From CAVOJY01 sp963696405 (lineage in GTDB: Bacteria; Chloroflexota; Limnocylindria; Limnocylindrales; CSP1-4), in assembly GCA_963696405.1 (NCBI GenBank), contig CAVOJY010000002.1:186001-250000 (forward strand): a stretch of DNA of 64,000 bases. Reading direction: 5' to 3'. Of the stretch, positions 9,068-17,209 are shown piece after piece. The number at the start of each line of letters is the position of its first letter. The stretch's first letter is position 1. Made by a program: the position numbers and the translations under genes. The notes beneath the pieces were generated by a model, which saw only the letters and a list, made by a program, of their open reading frames with translations, did no database searches and had not been told where the DNA came from.

Positions 9068-11518
9068 GTGAGGCGTTCCAGCGCGAGACGCCGCGGTGTC
9101 GTCGGCAAACTCCTTTCGATTGCCGTGGCTGCCCTGCTTGTTCTCGGCGCGATCCCGCCCGGCACCGTCGCTGGAGCGGAGCCGGGGTCCCCGCCGCCCA
9201 GGTCCGAGAAGGTGCCGCTCGCCAGTGGCGTCCTGCGCGAGGCAGTGACACGTCTGCAGCAAGGGAGAGCGGCCGGCCCAGGCGTGGAGATGATCGGCGA
9301 AAGGGTTCGCGTCGAGGTCCTGCACCACCTTGCGGCGCCTGCCGTCGCTCGGTTGGTCACCGGCCTCGGCGGCACGATCGAGGGTGAGGTGCCCGGCGTG
9401 CTCGTCCAGGCACTCGTGCCGTTCGATCAGCTGGTGGACCTGGAAGCCGATCCCGGGGTTGACTTCGTCCGGCCACCGCTGGTCGCGAACGTCCCTGCCG
9501 GCGTGCAGTCGGCAGCGAGGCCGACTCGCCGGGACCTGCTTGCACCGGCCAGCCCGATCGTCGGCGAGGAGGTGGCCAAGACTGGAGCGTCCGCCTGGCA
9601 CGCCGCCGGATACACCGGAAGCGGCGTCAAGATCGGGATCATTGACCACTTCGGCTCGACCTACTGGAACGCCGCCGTCGCCGCCGGTGAGCTCCCGACG
9701 CCGGCTGGCACTTTCTGCCGGTTGGAGGGCTCGTCGTGCGACATCTGGGCCGTCGGGGGCAAGCATGGCCAGGGTGTCGCCGAGATCATTCACGAGATGG
9801 CTCCGAACGCCCAGCTGTACCTCGCGGAAGCGCGCACAGCTGCGGATCTCCAGGCCGCCGTGGACTACTTCGCCGGCCAGGGCGTGGATGTCATCTCAAG
9901 ATCCCTGACCGCCGAGTACGACGGACCTGGCGATGGCACCGGGCCCATTGGCGCGGTCATCGATGGCGCAGTGGCGGCCGGGATCGCGTGGTTCAACTCG
10001 GCCGGCAACACCGCTGGGGATGCGTCGAACCTCGGTTCCTACTGGCGCGGCCCGTGGGTGGACGCGAACGCCAATGGTTGGCTCGACTTCGCGCCCGGCG
10101 ACGAATTGATGGGGATCTACTGCGGCTACGTGAACGGCCTCCGATGGAGCGACTGGGGTGCCGATCGGACCGACTACGACCTCTACGTCTACGACGACGT
10201 GGCGCAGACCGTGCTCAAGGCGTATGGCGAGGACAACCAGGGCACGGGTGCCCCGCCCCTCGAGCACGTGTCTCTCTCCTGCAGCAGTTCGAGCGACGTC
10301 GACTACGTCCTGGTCCACCTGTATGCCGCGGGCAGCGGGACGGCTGGGGACACACTCGAGTTCATGGTCAACGGGCAGGGGGTCGAGCACTGGCAGAACC
10401 CGTACAGCGCCACCGGTCCGGCATCAGACACGGCCAGCGCAGGAGCTGCTTCGGTGGGCGCGATCGATCCCGCCATGGGCACGACGATTGCGCTCTACAG
10501 CTCCCAGGGTCCGACAAACGACGCGCGCACCAAGCCCGATCTCAGCGCCGCGGCCTGCGTCAGCAGCTTCACATACAGTCCAAACTGCTTCTCCGGCACG
10601 AGCGCAGCCACGCCTGTAGTCGCCGGCGCCGCGGCCCTTGTCCTGGAGGCCGGGGTGGCAGACACGCCGGCGGAGCTGAAGTCGTACCTCTTGAACGAAG
10701 CGACTGTCGATCGGGGTGCGGCCGGCACCGACAACATCTATGGTGCGGGCGAGCTCGATCCTGCCCGACCCGCCGGTTTCCACCGACCCCGTCTCCTATC
10801 CCGCCGCGGTGCGGGTCACCGGGGGCTCCCTTTCCTGGTACCTGCGCGATAGCAACACGAGCACCCCCGGCACGGTCACCGCCTTCTCCTACGGCGCCTC
10901 CACCGACACGCCGGTCTTCGGCGACTGGGACGGCGACGGGACAAAGACCCCTGGTCTGGTGCGGGTCACCGGGGCTCCCTCACCTGGTACCTGCGCAACA
11001 GCAACAGCGCCGGGGCCCCCGACCTCATCTTCGCCTTCGGCGCCGCCACCGACCGCCCATTGGTGGGTGACTGGGACGGCGACGGGGACGATACCCCGGG
11101 CCTTCTGCGGGCCAACTGGTGGCTGCTGCGCAACAGCAACTCCGCGGGTGCTGTGGATGTCGACTTCTTCTGGGGCATCGCCACCGATGTGCCATTGGTG
11201 GGTGACTGGGACGGCAACGGCACCGACACCCCCGGCTGGCTGCGCTGCCTGGGAGCCTCCTGCACCGCGGGCCACGGCAACTGGTGGATCCTGCGCAACA
11301 GCAACTCCGACGGACCCCCCAGCCTCGACTTCTTCTGGGGCCGCACCTACGAGGAGTCGAACTGGGCGGTGGGTGACTGGGACGGTGACGGGGACGACAA
11401 CCCGGGCATCCTGCGCGGGGAGTGGTGGCTCCTGCGGGCCGCCAACTCCGACGGCCCCACCACCTCCGACTTCTTCTTCGGCTTCCCCACCGACACCTTC
11501 CGGGTGTGGGCCCAGTGA
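9068..11518 (+). CDS. Secreted subtilisin-like (S8) serine peptidase with GDWDGDG repeats, two frame breaks
   Basis: It is an exported protease with a signal peptide (LLSIAVAALLVLGAIPPG), an N-terminal propeptide-like region, and an S8 domain whose Asp (VKIGIIDHFGS), His (GGKHGQGVAEI) and Ser (FSGTSAATPVVAG) are all present. After AGELD the frame breaks at about 10760 (an extra C) and again at 10971-10974, where a G run has four bases but five in the homologous first repeat. Read through, the C-terminus is a series of repeats, each with WYLRNSNS or WWLLRNSNS followed by GDWDGDG, ending at 11518. They resemble calcium-binding FG-GAP/VCBS-type repeats. GTG 9068 has a good ribosome site. Corrected length is about 816 residues. 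Confidence 0.87.
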
Positions 11519-11558
11519 GGAGCTGGGGGGAGGGGCGGGGCGCAGGTCTCCATCTAAG

Positions 11559-12596
11559 TCAGAAGTTGTCGGCCTTGGTCCCGCCAGGTTCGAGGGGGTG
11601 CGGCTGGGCCGGGTCCGCTGGGTACTCGCCGGGCTTGAGGTAGATCTCGTCCCAGTATCGGAATGCGTATCCCGGGCTGACCTCCGGTTGTGACAGGGGC
11701 TCTCCGTGGATCACGTCCCGCAGGCACATCTCGGGTTCGTTGAAGCCGAAGTAGGCGCGGATCACCGCTGAACCCGAGAACCGGAGGTTGATCTCGAATA
11801 CCTGCACGCCTGCGGCCGTCTTCCGCACCTGGAGGTTGATCGGTCCCCAGACGTCGAAGGCCTCCACGACCCGGCGGCAGACGGACTCGATCTGCTCATC
11901 GCGGACTACCTGGGCCTTGTACGTCCACCCCGCGCTGAGTTGCCGCTTGAGCACAATCTGGCCGACGTAGCCGGTTCTCGGGCTCTTGTAGACGCCGACC
12001 GTGTACTCCTCGTCGTCCGGGAGGAGGTACTCCTGGATCATCGGCTCCGAGACATGTCGCGAGAGGAAGTCCAGCTCGGCACGGCTGCCCACAATGGATA
12101 CGCCCTGGGACCCCGAGCCGCGGCTCGGCTTCAGGATCAGCGGAAAGGTGTGCCGGTCCAGGAACATCTCTACTGCGGCCGGGTCGGTCGCGAGCGCGCT
12201 ATCCGGCGCCGGCAGGCCTTTCTCGCGCAGGAGGCCCACCATCTCCCACTTGTCCATGAAGGTTTCGACGAACTCCGGACAATTCAGGATCAGGGTGGTG
12301 CCGGTTTCCCGCTCGAAGTCCGGGAGATGAGGGGCAAGTCGCCGCATCTCGATCTCCGACCCGAAGCACACCATCGCGACTCGCTCGGCGAGACAGATCT
12401 CCCGGAGTCGCGCGACGTAGCCGGCCTCATCCACGGTGACGTGGGGTAGCACGTGCGCTGCATCGGTTCGGAACAGCCCCACCGACAGCGGGTCCGCATC
12501 GGTGCCAACGATCCGCGGCTTCAGCGCGGACAGACGTAGCGCCTTGACGATGCTGACGCCGACCGGCCCGCCCACCCCGGTGACGAGAACGCTCAG
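11559..12596 (-). CDS. ATP-grasp ligase-like protein
   Basis: It is a carbamoyl-phosphate-synthase-like ATP-grasp enzyme that would form an amide or ester bond using ATP; its substrate is unknown. A pre-ATP-grasp Rossmann strand (VLVTGVGGPVG) leads into FPLILKPSRGSGSQGVSIV, the nucleotide-binding loop, then MIQEYLLPDDEEYTVGV and VFEINLRFSGS, where Glu and Asn bind magnesium. The frame follows the sugar transferase stop directly. The only start that keeps the Rossmann strand whole is CTG 12596, just after that TGA; the first GTG (12575) would cut into the motif. A non-standard start or a small sequence error is possible. It belongs to the polysaccharide locus with the two upstream genes. Confidence 0.8.
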   Translation of the reverse strand: MSVLVTGVGGPVGVSIVKALRLSALKPRIVGTDADPLSVGLFRTDAAHVLPHVTVDEAGYVARLREICLAERVAMVCFGSEIEMRRLAPHLPDFERETGTTLILNCPEFVETFMDKWEMVGLLREKGLPAPDSALATDPAAVEMFLDRHTFPLILKPSRGSGSQGVSIVGSRAELDFLSRHVSEPMIQEYLLPDDEEYTVGVYKSPRTGYVGQIVLKRQLSAGWTYKAQVVRDEQIESVCRRVVEAFDVWGPINLQVRKTAAGVQVFEINLRFSGSAVIRAYFGFNEPEMCLRDVIHGEPLSQPEVSPGYAFRYWDEIYLKPGEYPADPAQPHPLEPGGTKADNF

Positions 12597-13238
12597 TCAC
12601 CGGTCCGTGTCCTTGCCGACCATTGCTGGACCGGTCCTCTTGGGCAGCGCCGCTCCTCTTCCTGTCAGCACGACGAGGACGGTCCGTCGGATCACGTCCA
12701 GGTCCCGGAGCAGGGACCAGTGCTGGACATACTCGACGTCCAGGTCGATCCGCTCGTCCCACGAAAGCTGGTTCCGACCGCAGACCTGGGCCCAGCCCGT
12801 GATCCCGGGCCGTACCTCGAGCCGCCGCCGCTGGAAAGGGGTGTACTTCTCAACGTGGTGAGGCAAGTCCGGTCGTGGCCCGACGATGCTCATGTCACCC
12901 TTCAGGATATTGAGCAGCTGCGGAAGCTCGTCGAGGCTGGTGCGGCGCAGGACCCTGCCAACCCGCGTGATGCGCGGGTCGTCTCCGCTCACGTACGACC
13001 CGGGGCCTGAGGCCGGCGCGTCCCGGGTCATCGATCGGAACTTGTAGATCGTGAACGGCCGCCCTCCCATACCGCCGCGCGTCTGCCTGAAGATGATCTC
13101 CCCGGGGGAAGTCACCCGCACCGCCACTGCGATGACCGCCATGATCGGAGAGAGCAGCAACAAAGCGATGCCCGACGCCATCACGTCCATCGCGCGCTTC
13201 GCGGCGAGCTGGGATCGAATCGAGGCGCTTCTCCTCAC
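12597..13238 (-). CDS. Short polyprenyl-phosphate sugar transferase
   Basis: It is a 213-residue membrane phosphoglycosyltransferase of the short, single-domain type (PglC/WcaJ C-terminal class). The N-terminus has a reentrant or membrane helix (MASGIALLLLSPIMAVIAV). The catalytic core shows IYKFRSMTRDA, DELPQLLNILKGDMSIVGPRP and GITGWAQVCGRN. It differs from the larger paralogue at 582-1991, which has extra membrane and middle domains. GTG 13238 overlaps the TGA of the PHP gene (GTGA), and the ATP-grasp frame begins right after its own stop, so three genes form one unit. It probably sets the first sugar of another glycan, or an alternative first sugar of the same one (inference). Confidence 0.88.
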   Translation of the reverse strand: MRRSASIRSQLAAKRAMDVMASGIALLLLSPIMAVIAVAVRVTSPGEIIFRQTRGGMGGRPFTIYKFRSMTRDAPASGPGSYVSGDDPRITRVGRVLRRTSLDELPQLLNILKGDMSIVGPRPDLPHHVEKYTPFQRRRLEVRPGITGWAQVCGRNQLSWDERIDLDVEYVQHWSLLRDLDVIRRTVLVVLTGRGAALPKRTGPAMVGKDTDR

Positions 13239-14185
13239 GGCCGATCGCCCGATCGCGAGTGCCTGAGCGGGAAGTCGTACTGCATCCTGATGGGTGCGCC
13301 CGTCGTCCGTGGCACGTCGCGCCGGAGTCGTCGCCGCGACGCCCCATATGCTGCGCCGACGACGGCAGGGAGGCTCGCCTGGTGCCGGTGATAGACCTCC
13401 ATCAGCCTCTTCTTCAGATGGTTCTCCCCCCGCGGCACCTGGTCCGCAAAGTAGACCTGCCGCGGTGACTCGCCGTGCACCCGATCATCGTCCGCGTACT
13501 CCACGAAGACGGATCCGATTTGCGCCTCCGTATGGGCGTCGCTCCCGGCCACGGCCGGCAGACCGCGATCCAGGGCAAAGCGGTAGCTGCTCTGGTTGTT
13601 GGCGTACGTGTCCCTGCCGTTGAAACACTCGACCAGGTCCGCGGCCGAGAGAACGTCGCGCACGAAGTGCTCCGAGCGGCGCATCTCTGTTCGAAAGACC
13701 CCGCTGCCGCGGCGGAAGGGGTGGGGCAGCAGCACGAGGCCGCCCTGCTCCCTGATCCGCTGACCCAGGTGGAGGATCCGCTTCTCAGCGATCATGTCGG
13801 TGAGGTCCAGGCCGATGATGTGCGAGCCGTCGTCGGTCGTGAACTCGCATCCGACCACGATCTCGATCTCCGGCGGCGCCATTCGCTTGAGCGCCAGCGC
13901 ACCTTCCATGGTGTCATGGTCGGTGACGCACACACACCGGATGCCGGCCTCTCGCGCCCGTGCCAGGACGGCCTCCAGGGACGTCTCGCAGTCATACGAG
14001 AAGCACGTATGCACGTGGTAGTCGACCCGCATCGGGCCCAGTTGCCGAAGGCCCGTCGCCGCGGCCGTCGCGCTCGTCTGTTCGTCGACGGGCGTGTCCC
14101 AAGCTCCAGGCTGGCCATCGCGACGAATGATACCCACGGGCAGCGGCTCGGCCGCCGCAACAACCGGTTTCCGGGTCCCTGGCAC
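13235..14185 (-). CDS. PHP-domain metal-dependent phosphoesterase
   Basis: PHP proteins hydrolyse phosphate esters with a trinuclear metal centre. The motifs are present in order: DYHVHTCFSYDC, CVTDHDTMEG, GCEFTTDDGSHIIG, LLPHPFRRG, and VAGSDAHTEAQIG near the end. The start is uncertain: an N-terminal stretch of about 50 residues is not family-typical, and an internal ATG just before RVDYHVH is also possible. It is followed by the sugar transferase with a 4-base overlap. The position in a polysaccharide locus suggests a phosphatase or nuclease-like role in glycan assembly or regulation, but the substrate cannot be inferred. Confidence 0.82.
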   Translation of the reverse strand: MPGTRKPVVAAAEPLPVGIIRRDGQPGAWDTPVDEQTSATAAATGLRQLGPMRVDYHVHTCFSYDCETSLEAVLARAREAGIRCVCVTDHDTMEGALALKRMAPPEIEIVVGCEFTTDDGSHIIGLDLTDMIAEKRILHLGQRIREQGGLVLLPHPFRRGSGVFRTEMRRSEHFVRDVLSAADLVECFNGRDTYANNQSSYRFALDRGLPAVAGSDAHTEAQIGSVFVEYADDDRVHGESPRQVYFADQVPRGENHLKKRLMEVYHRHQASLPAVVGAAYGASRRRLRRDVPRTTGAPIRMQYDFPLRHSRSGDRP

Positions 14186-14209
14186 TCGGCGACGCTCGCC
14201 GATCGCGGC

Positions 14210-14649
14210 TCAGCCCGCGCGGCGACGGCGCGGGGGAGGCGACTTCAGGGCGATGAGTCGCTGCAGGTCAACGACCTCCTCGTCCGATTCCACGCCGAGG
14301 AAGAGCCAGCGTCCGTCCGGGTAGGGGTGGGCATCGCGGAGGGCCGTTTCGATCCGGGGGGAGAGGTCGAGCGACATGGCCTCGTCGAACACCGGACGGG
14401 CCCGACGACCACAAGGGCCTTCACGGTGCCCGGGAGTGGGTGGAGCCAGAGGAGCGACTTGCCGCTCCGCCTGTAGCGCATCGCCCAGCCGGAGTCCCTC
14501 CCGCTCCATTTCCACTCGCCGGCCAGGCCGTAGGTCTCGCGTACCCAGCCCTCGAGGGCGGCCCACCACGCCGCGGCGGGGCCCAGCGCGGCCCGGACCT
14601 CCTCGTCGGTTGGTGCTGCCGACTTGTCCATGAAGGCGCCAGTTGCCAC
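14210..14649 (-). CDS. DUF3788 family protein, one frame break near 14400
   Basis: The frame has AFMDKSAAPTDEEV, WKWSGRDSGWAMRYRRSGKSL and LWLHPLPGTVKALVVVG, the conserved pattern of DUF3788, a small cytoplasmic family of unknown function. After VVVG the frame breaks. The next frame carries VFDEAMSLDLSPRIETAL, PDGRWLFLGVESDEEV and LQRLIALK, which is the rest of the family. One missing base in the GGGCCCGTCCGG stretch (about 14396-14407) explains it; corrected length is about 146 residues. GTG 14649 is chosen because GGAGGT lies 6 bases upstream. That ribosome site adjoins the duplicated ligA fragment. Confidence 0.75.
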
Positions 14650-14958
14650 CGCTGCACCTCCCTTTGGAGCCAGCGTTCTCGCCAGCGACAAGATAGTCGG
14701 TCTTGCGGCTCACCGACCCGGCGGCGTGGCCTCCGGCGTCGCGGAGGGCGTCCTCGGCCTCCTGGCGCGAGAACCCCGCGAGCGCTTCGAACTCACGCTC
14801 CCCTCGATGTCGATGTAGACGACGAAGTCCTCGACGACTGTGGCGGTTGACATCCGAGGGAACGGGGACAGGATGTCCTTACGTTGAAGTACAGAACTTC
14901 GGAGTAAAGTCCGCTGAGCGCCCGCCCTTTGGACTGGTAGGGCTGTCCGCGCACCTCC
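14650..14958. other. Gap between ligA and the DUF3788 gene, containing a ligA BRCT remnant
   Basis: No complete gene is seen here. The left part (14667-14784) is a copy of part of the ligA BRCT coding region, described separately. Just upstream on the minus strand, a short frame MSTATVVEDFVVYIDIEG precedes that copy and might be the remnant of another gene. A GGACA/TGTCC inverted repeat lies near 14866-14878. Confidence 0.5.
14667..14784 (-). repeat. 118-bp duplicate of ligA BRCT coding sequence (partner 15043-15160)
   Basis: Aligned by eye with 15043-15160, 110 of 118 bases agree and no gap is needed. On the minus strand both encode GFSRQEAEDA(I/L)RDAGG followed by GSVSRKTDYLVAGENAGSK. The left copy has no ligase around it. 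It ends just before the ribosome site of the DUF3788 gene, so it may supply transcribed sequence or be a leftover of a tandem duplication or a lost second ligA-like gene. Confidence 0.85.
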
Positions 14959-17209
14959 CTACGGCGCCTCTCCGGCCAGCAGGCGCCTGAACCCGTCCTC
15001 GTCGACGACGGGACTCCCAGCTCCTGCGCCTTCTGCAGCTTCGAGCCGGCGTTCTCGCCGGCGACGAGGTAGTCGGTCTTGCGGCTCACCGACCCGGCGG
15101 CGTGACCTCCGGCGTCGCGGATGGCGTCCTCGGCCTCCTGGCGCGAGAAACCCGGGAGCGAGCCCGTGACGACGAGCGTCTTGCCGGCGAGCGGCCCCTC
15201 GGCGGCCGCGCCGGGCCCGGCGGCTCCCTCGGCGGCTGTCGTCGCCGGCCGCCACACCGGCGCAGGCGCCGCACGACCGGCCGTTCCGCGACGACGCCCG
15301 CCGCCACGAGGTCCCCGAGCAGCCCGCCGGTGGCCTCGTCGCCGAAGAAGCGGCCGATGCTGCGCGCCACGACCGGCCCGATCCCCGGCACTTCGGTGAA
15401 GGCCTCGGCGGGTGCCTCTCGCAGCGCACCCGCGACCCGGGCCGTCCACGCGGACTCGCTCTCGTCCTCCTCGGGTGGCCAGGTCGAGCCGACCCACCGG
15501 GCCAGGTCGATGGCGGTCTGCTCACCGACGTTGGGGATGCCGAGCGCGTTCAGGATCCGCGCCAGGGGCCTGCGACGTGACCGCTCGATCGAGGCGGCGA
15601 GGTTCTCCGCGCTCTTCTGGGCGAAGCGGTCGAGCGTGACGAGTTGCTCGACGGTGAGCCGGTAGAAGTCGGCCGGGGAGGCGACGAGGCCGCGCTCCAT
15701 GAGCTGGACGATGACCGCGTAGCCGGCGCCCTCGATGTCCATGCCTCCGCGTCCCGCGAAGTGCATGAGTCCCTCGACGCGCTGGGCCGGGCAGAACGGG
15801 TTCGTGCAGCGATGCCGGGCCTCGCCCTCCTCCCGCACCACGGGCGCGCGGCACACCGGGCACTCGGTTGGCATCTCGAACTCGCGCTCCGCGCCGGTCC
15901 GCTTCTCGGGGAGCGGCCGCACCACCTCGGGGATGACGTCGCCGGCCTTCTGGAGGATGACGTGGTCGCCGACGCGGATGTCCTTGCGGCGGACCTCGTC
16001 GAGGTTGTGGAGCGTGGCGCGCGCGACAGTCGAGCCGGCGACCCGGACGGGGCGAAGGTGCGCCACCGGCGTGAGCGCGCCGGTGCGCCCCACGTACGCG
16101 ACGATGTCCTCCACCACCGTCTCGACCTGTTCGGGCGGGAACTTGAACGCGATCGCCCATCGGGGGGCCCGCGCGACGAGCCCGAGGCGCTCCTGCAGGT
16201 CGATGCGGTCCACCTTGACGACGACGCCGTCGGTCTCGTACGGCAGGGCGTGGCGGGCATCGCGCCAGCGCTCGGTGAAGGCGATGACGCCGTCGATGTC
16301 GAGGCCCGTCTCCCAGTGCTCCTGGACGGGGAAGCCGAGGGCGGCGAGGCGGCGCAGGGCGTCCGACTGGGTGCGGGCGGCGGGTGCTCCTTCTCCCTCC
16401 GCCTCGGCCTCGACGAGCTGGTAGAACCAGGCCGAGAGCCGCCGGCTCGCGGTGACGTTCGGGTCCTGCTGGCGGAGCGACCCGGCCCCGCTGTTCCGCG
16501 GGTTCGCGTACAGCGGCAGCCCCGCCTCCTCGCGCTCGAGGTTGATGCGCTCGAACTCCGCCTTCGGCATGTAGACCTCGCCGCGGACCTCGAGGTCGAC
16601 TGGCTCCGACAGCCGCGCGGGGATGGCGGCGATCGTGCGGAGGTTCGCGGTGACGTCCTCGCCGGTCGTGCCGTCGCCGCGGGTCGCGCCCTGGACGAAC
16701 CGACCGCGTTCGTACCTGAGGCTTATGGCAAGCCCGTCCACCTTGAGCTCCGTGGTGTAGCGGAGGTCGTCGGCCGGCTCCGGGGGGAGGGGCAGCCCCA
16801 GCCCTCGGCGCACGCGCACGTCGAACGCGCGCAGCTCGTCCTCGCCGAAGGCGTTCGAGAGGGAGAGCATCGGCCGGGCGTGGCGGACCTCGGCGAACTG
16901 GCGGCCGGGCGCCGCACCGACACGCTGCGTCGGCGAGTCGGCCGTGCGCAGCTCGGGGTGCGCTTCCTCCAGCGCCACGAGTTCACGGAGGAGGGCGTCG
17001 TACTCGGCGTCGGTCAGCTCGGGGGCGTCCTCGACGTAGTAGAGGCGGTTCGCGCGCTCGATCGCGGCCTGCAGCTCCGCGGCGCGGGCGACGGGGTCGG
17101 GGGAGGGGATCGCCGCGCCCAGGGAAGAGATCGTCTCGTCTGGCGGGGAGGTCGTCTCGCGCGGGGCGGGGATCGTCTCCCCCGGGGTGGGGTCCTGATC
17201 CGCGCTCAT
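14959..17209 (-). CDS. ligA: NAD-dependent DNA ligase, two frame breaks in the C-terminal end
   Basis: It seals nicks in DNA during replication and repair. From ATG 17209 an acidic N-terminal extension of about 35 residues precedes domain Ia (LYYVEDAPELTDAEYDALL), the adenylation site LKVDGLAIS with the catalytic lysine, KFPPEQ, an OB region, a four-Cys zinc finger (CPVC and CTNPFCPAQ), helix-hairpin-helix repeats, and a BRCT domain. The frame breaks at about 15270 and again at 15010-15012, where a C run on the coding strand seems one base short; reading across gives GKTLVVTGSLPG, SVSRKTDYLVAGENAGSK and VVDEDGFRRLLAGEAP. Corrected length is about 750 residues. The start overlaps the pcrA stop by ATGA. 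Confidence 0.92.

Noticed and set aside
14793..15497. Separate minus-strand gene over the ligA end
   Set aside because: It is the shifted frame of ligA itself and contains the ligase BRCT domain.
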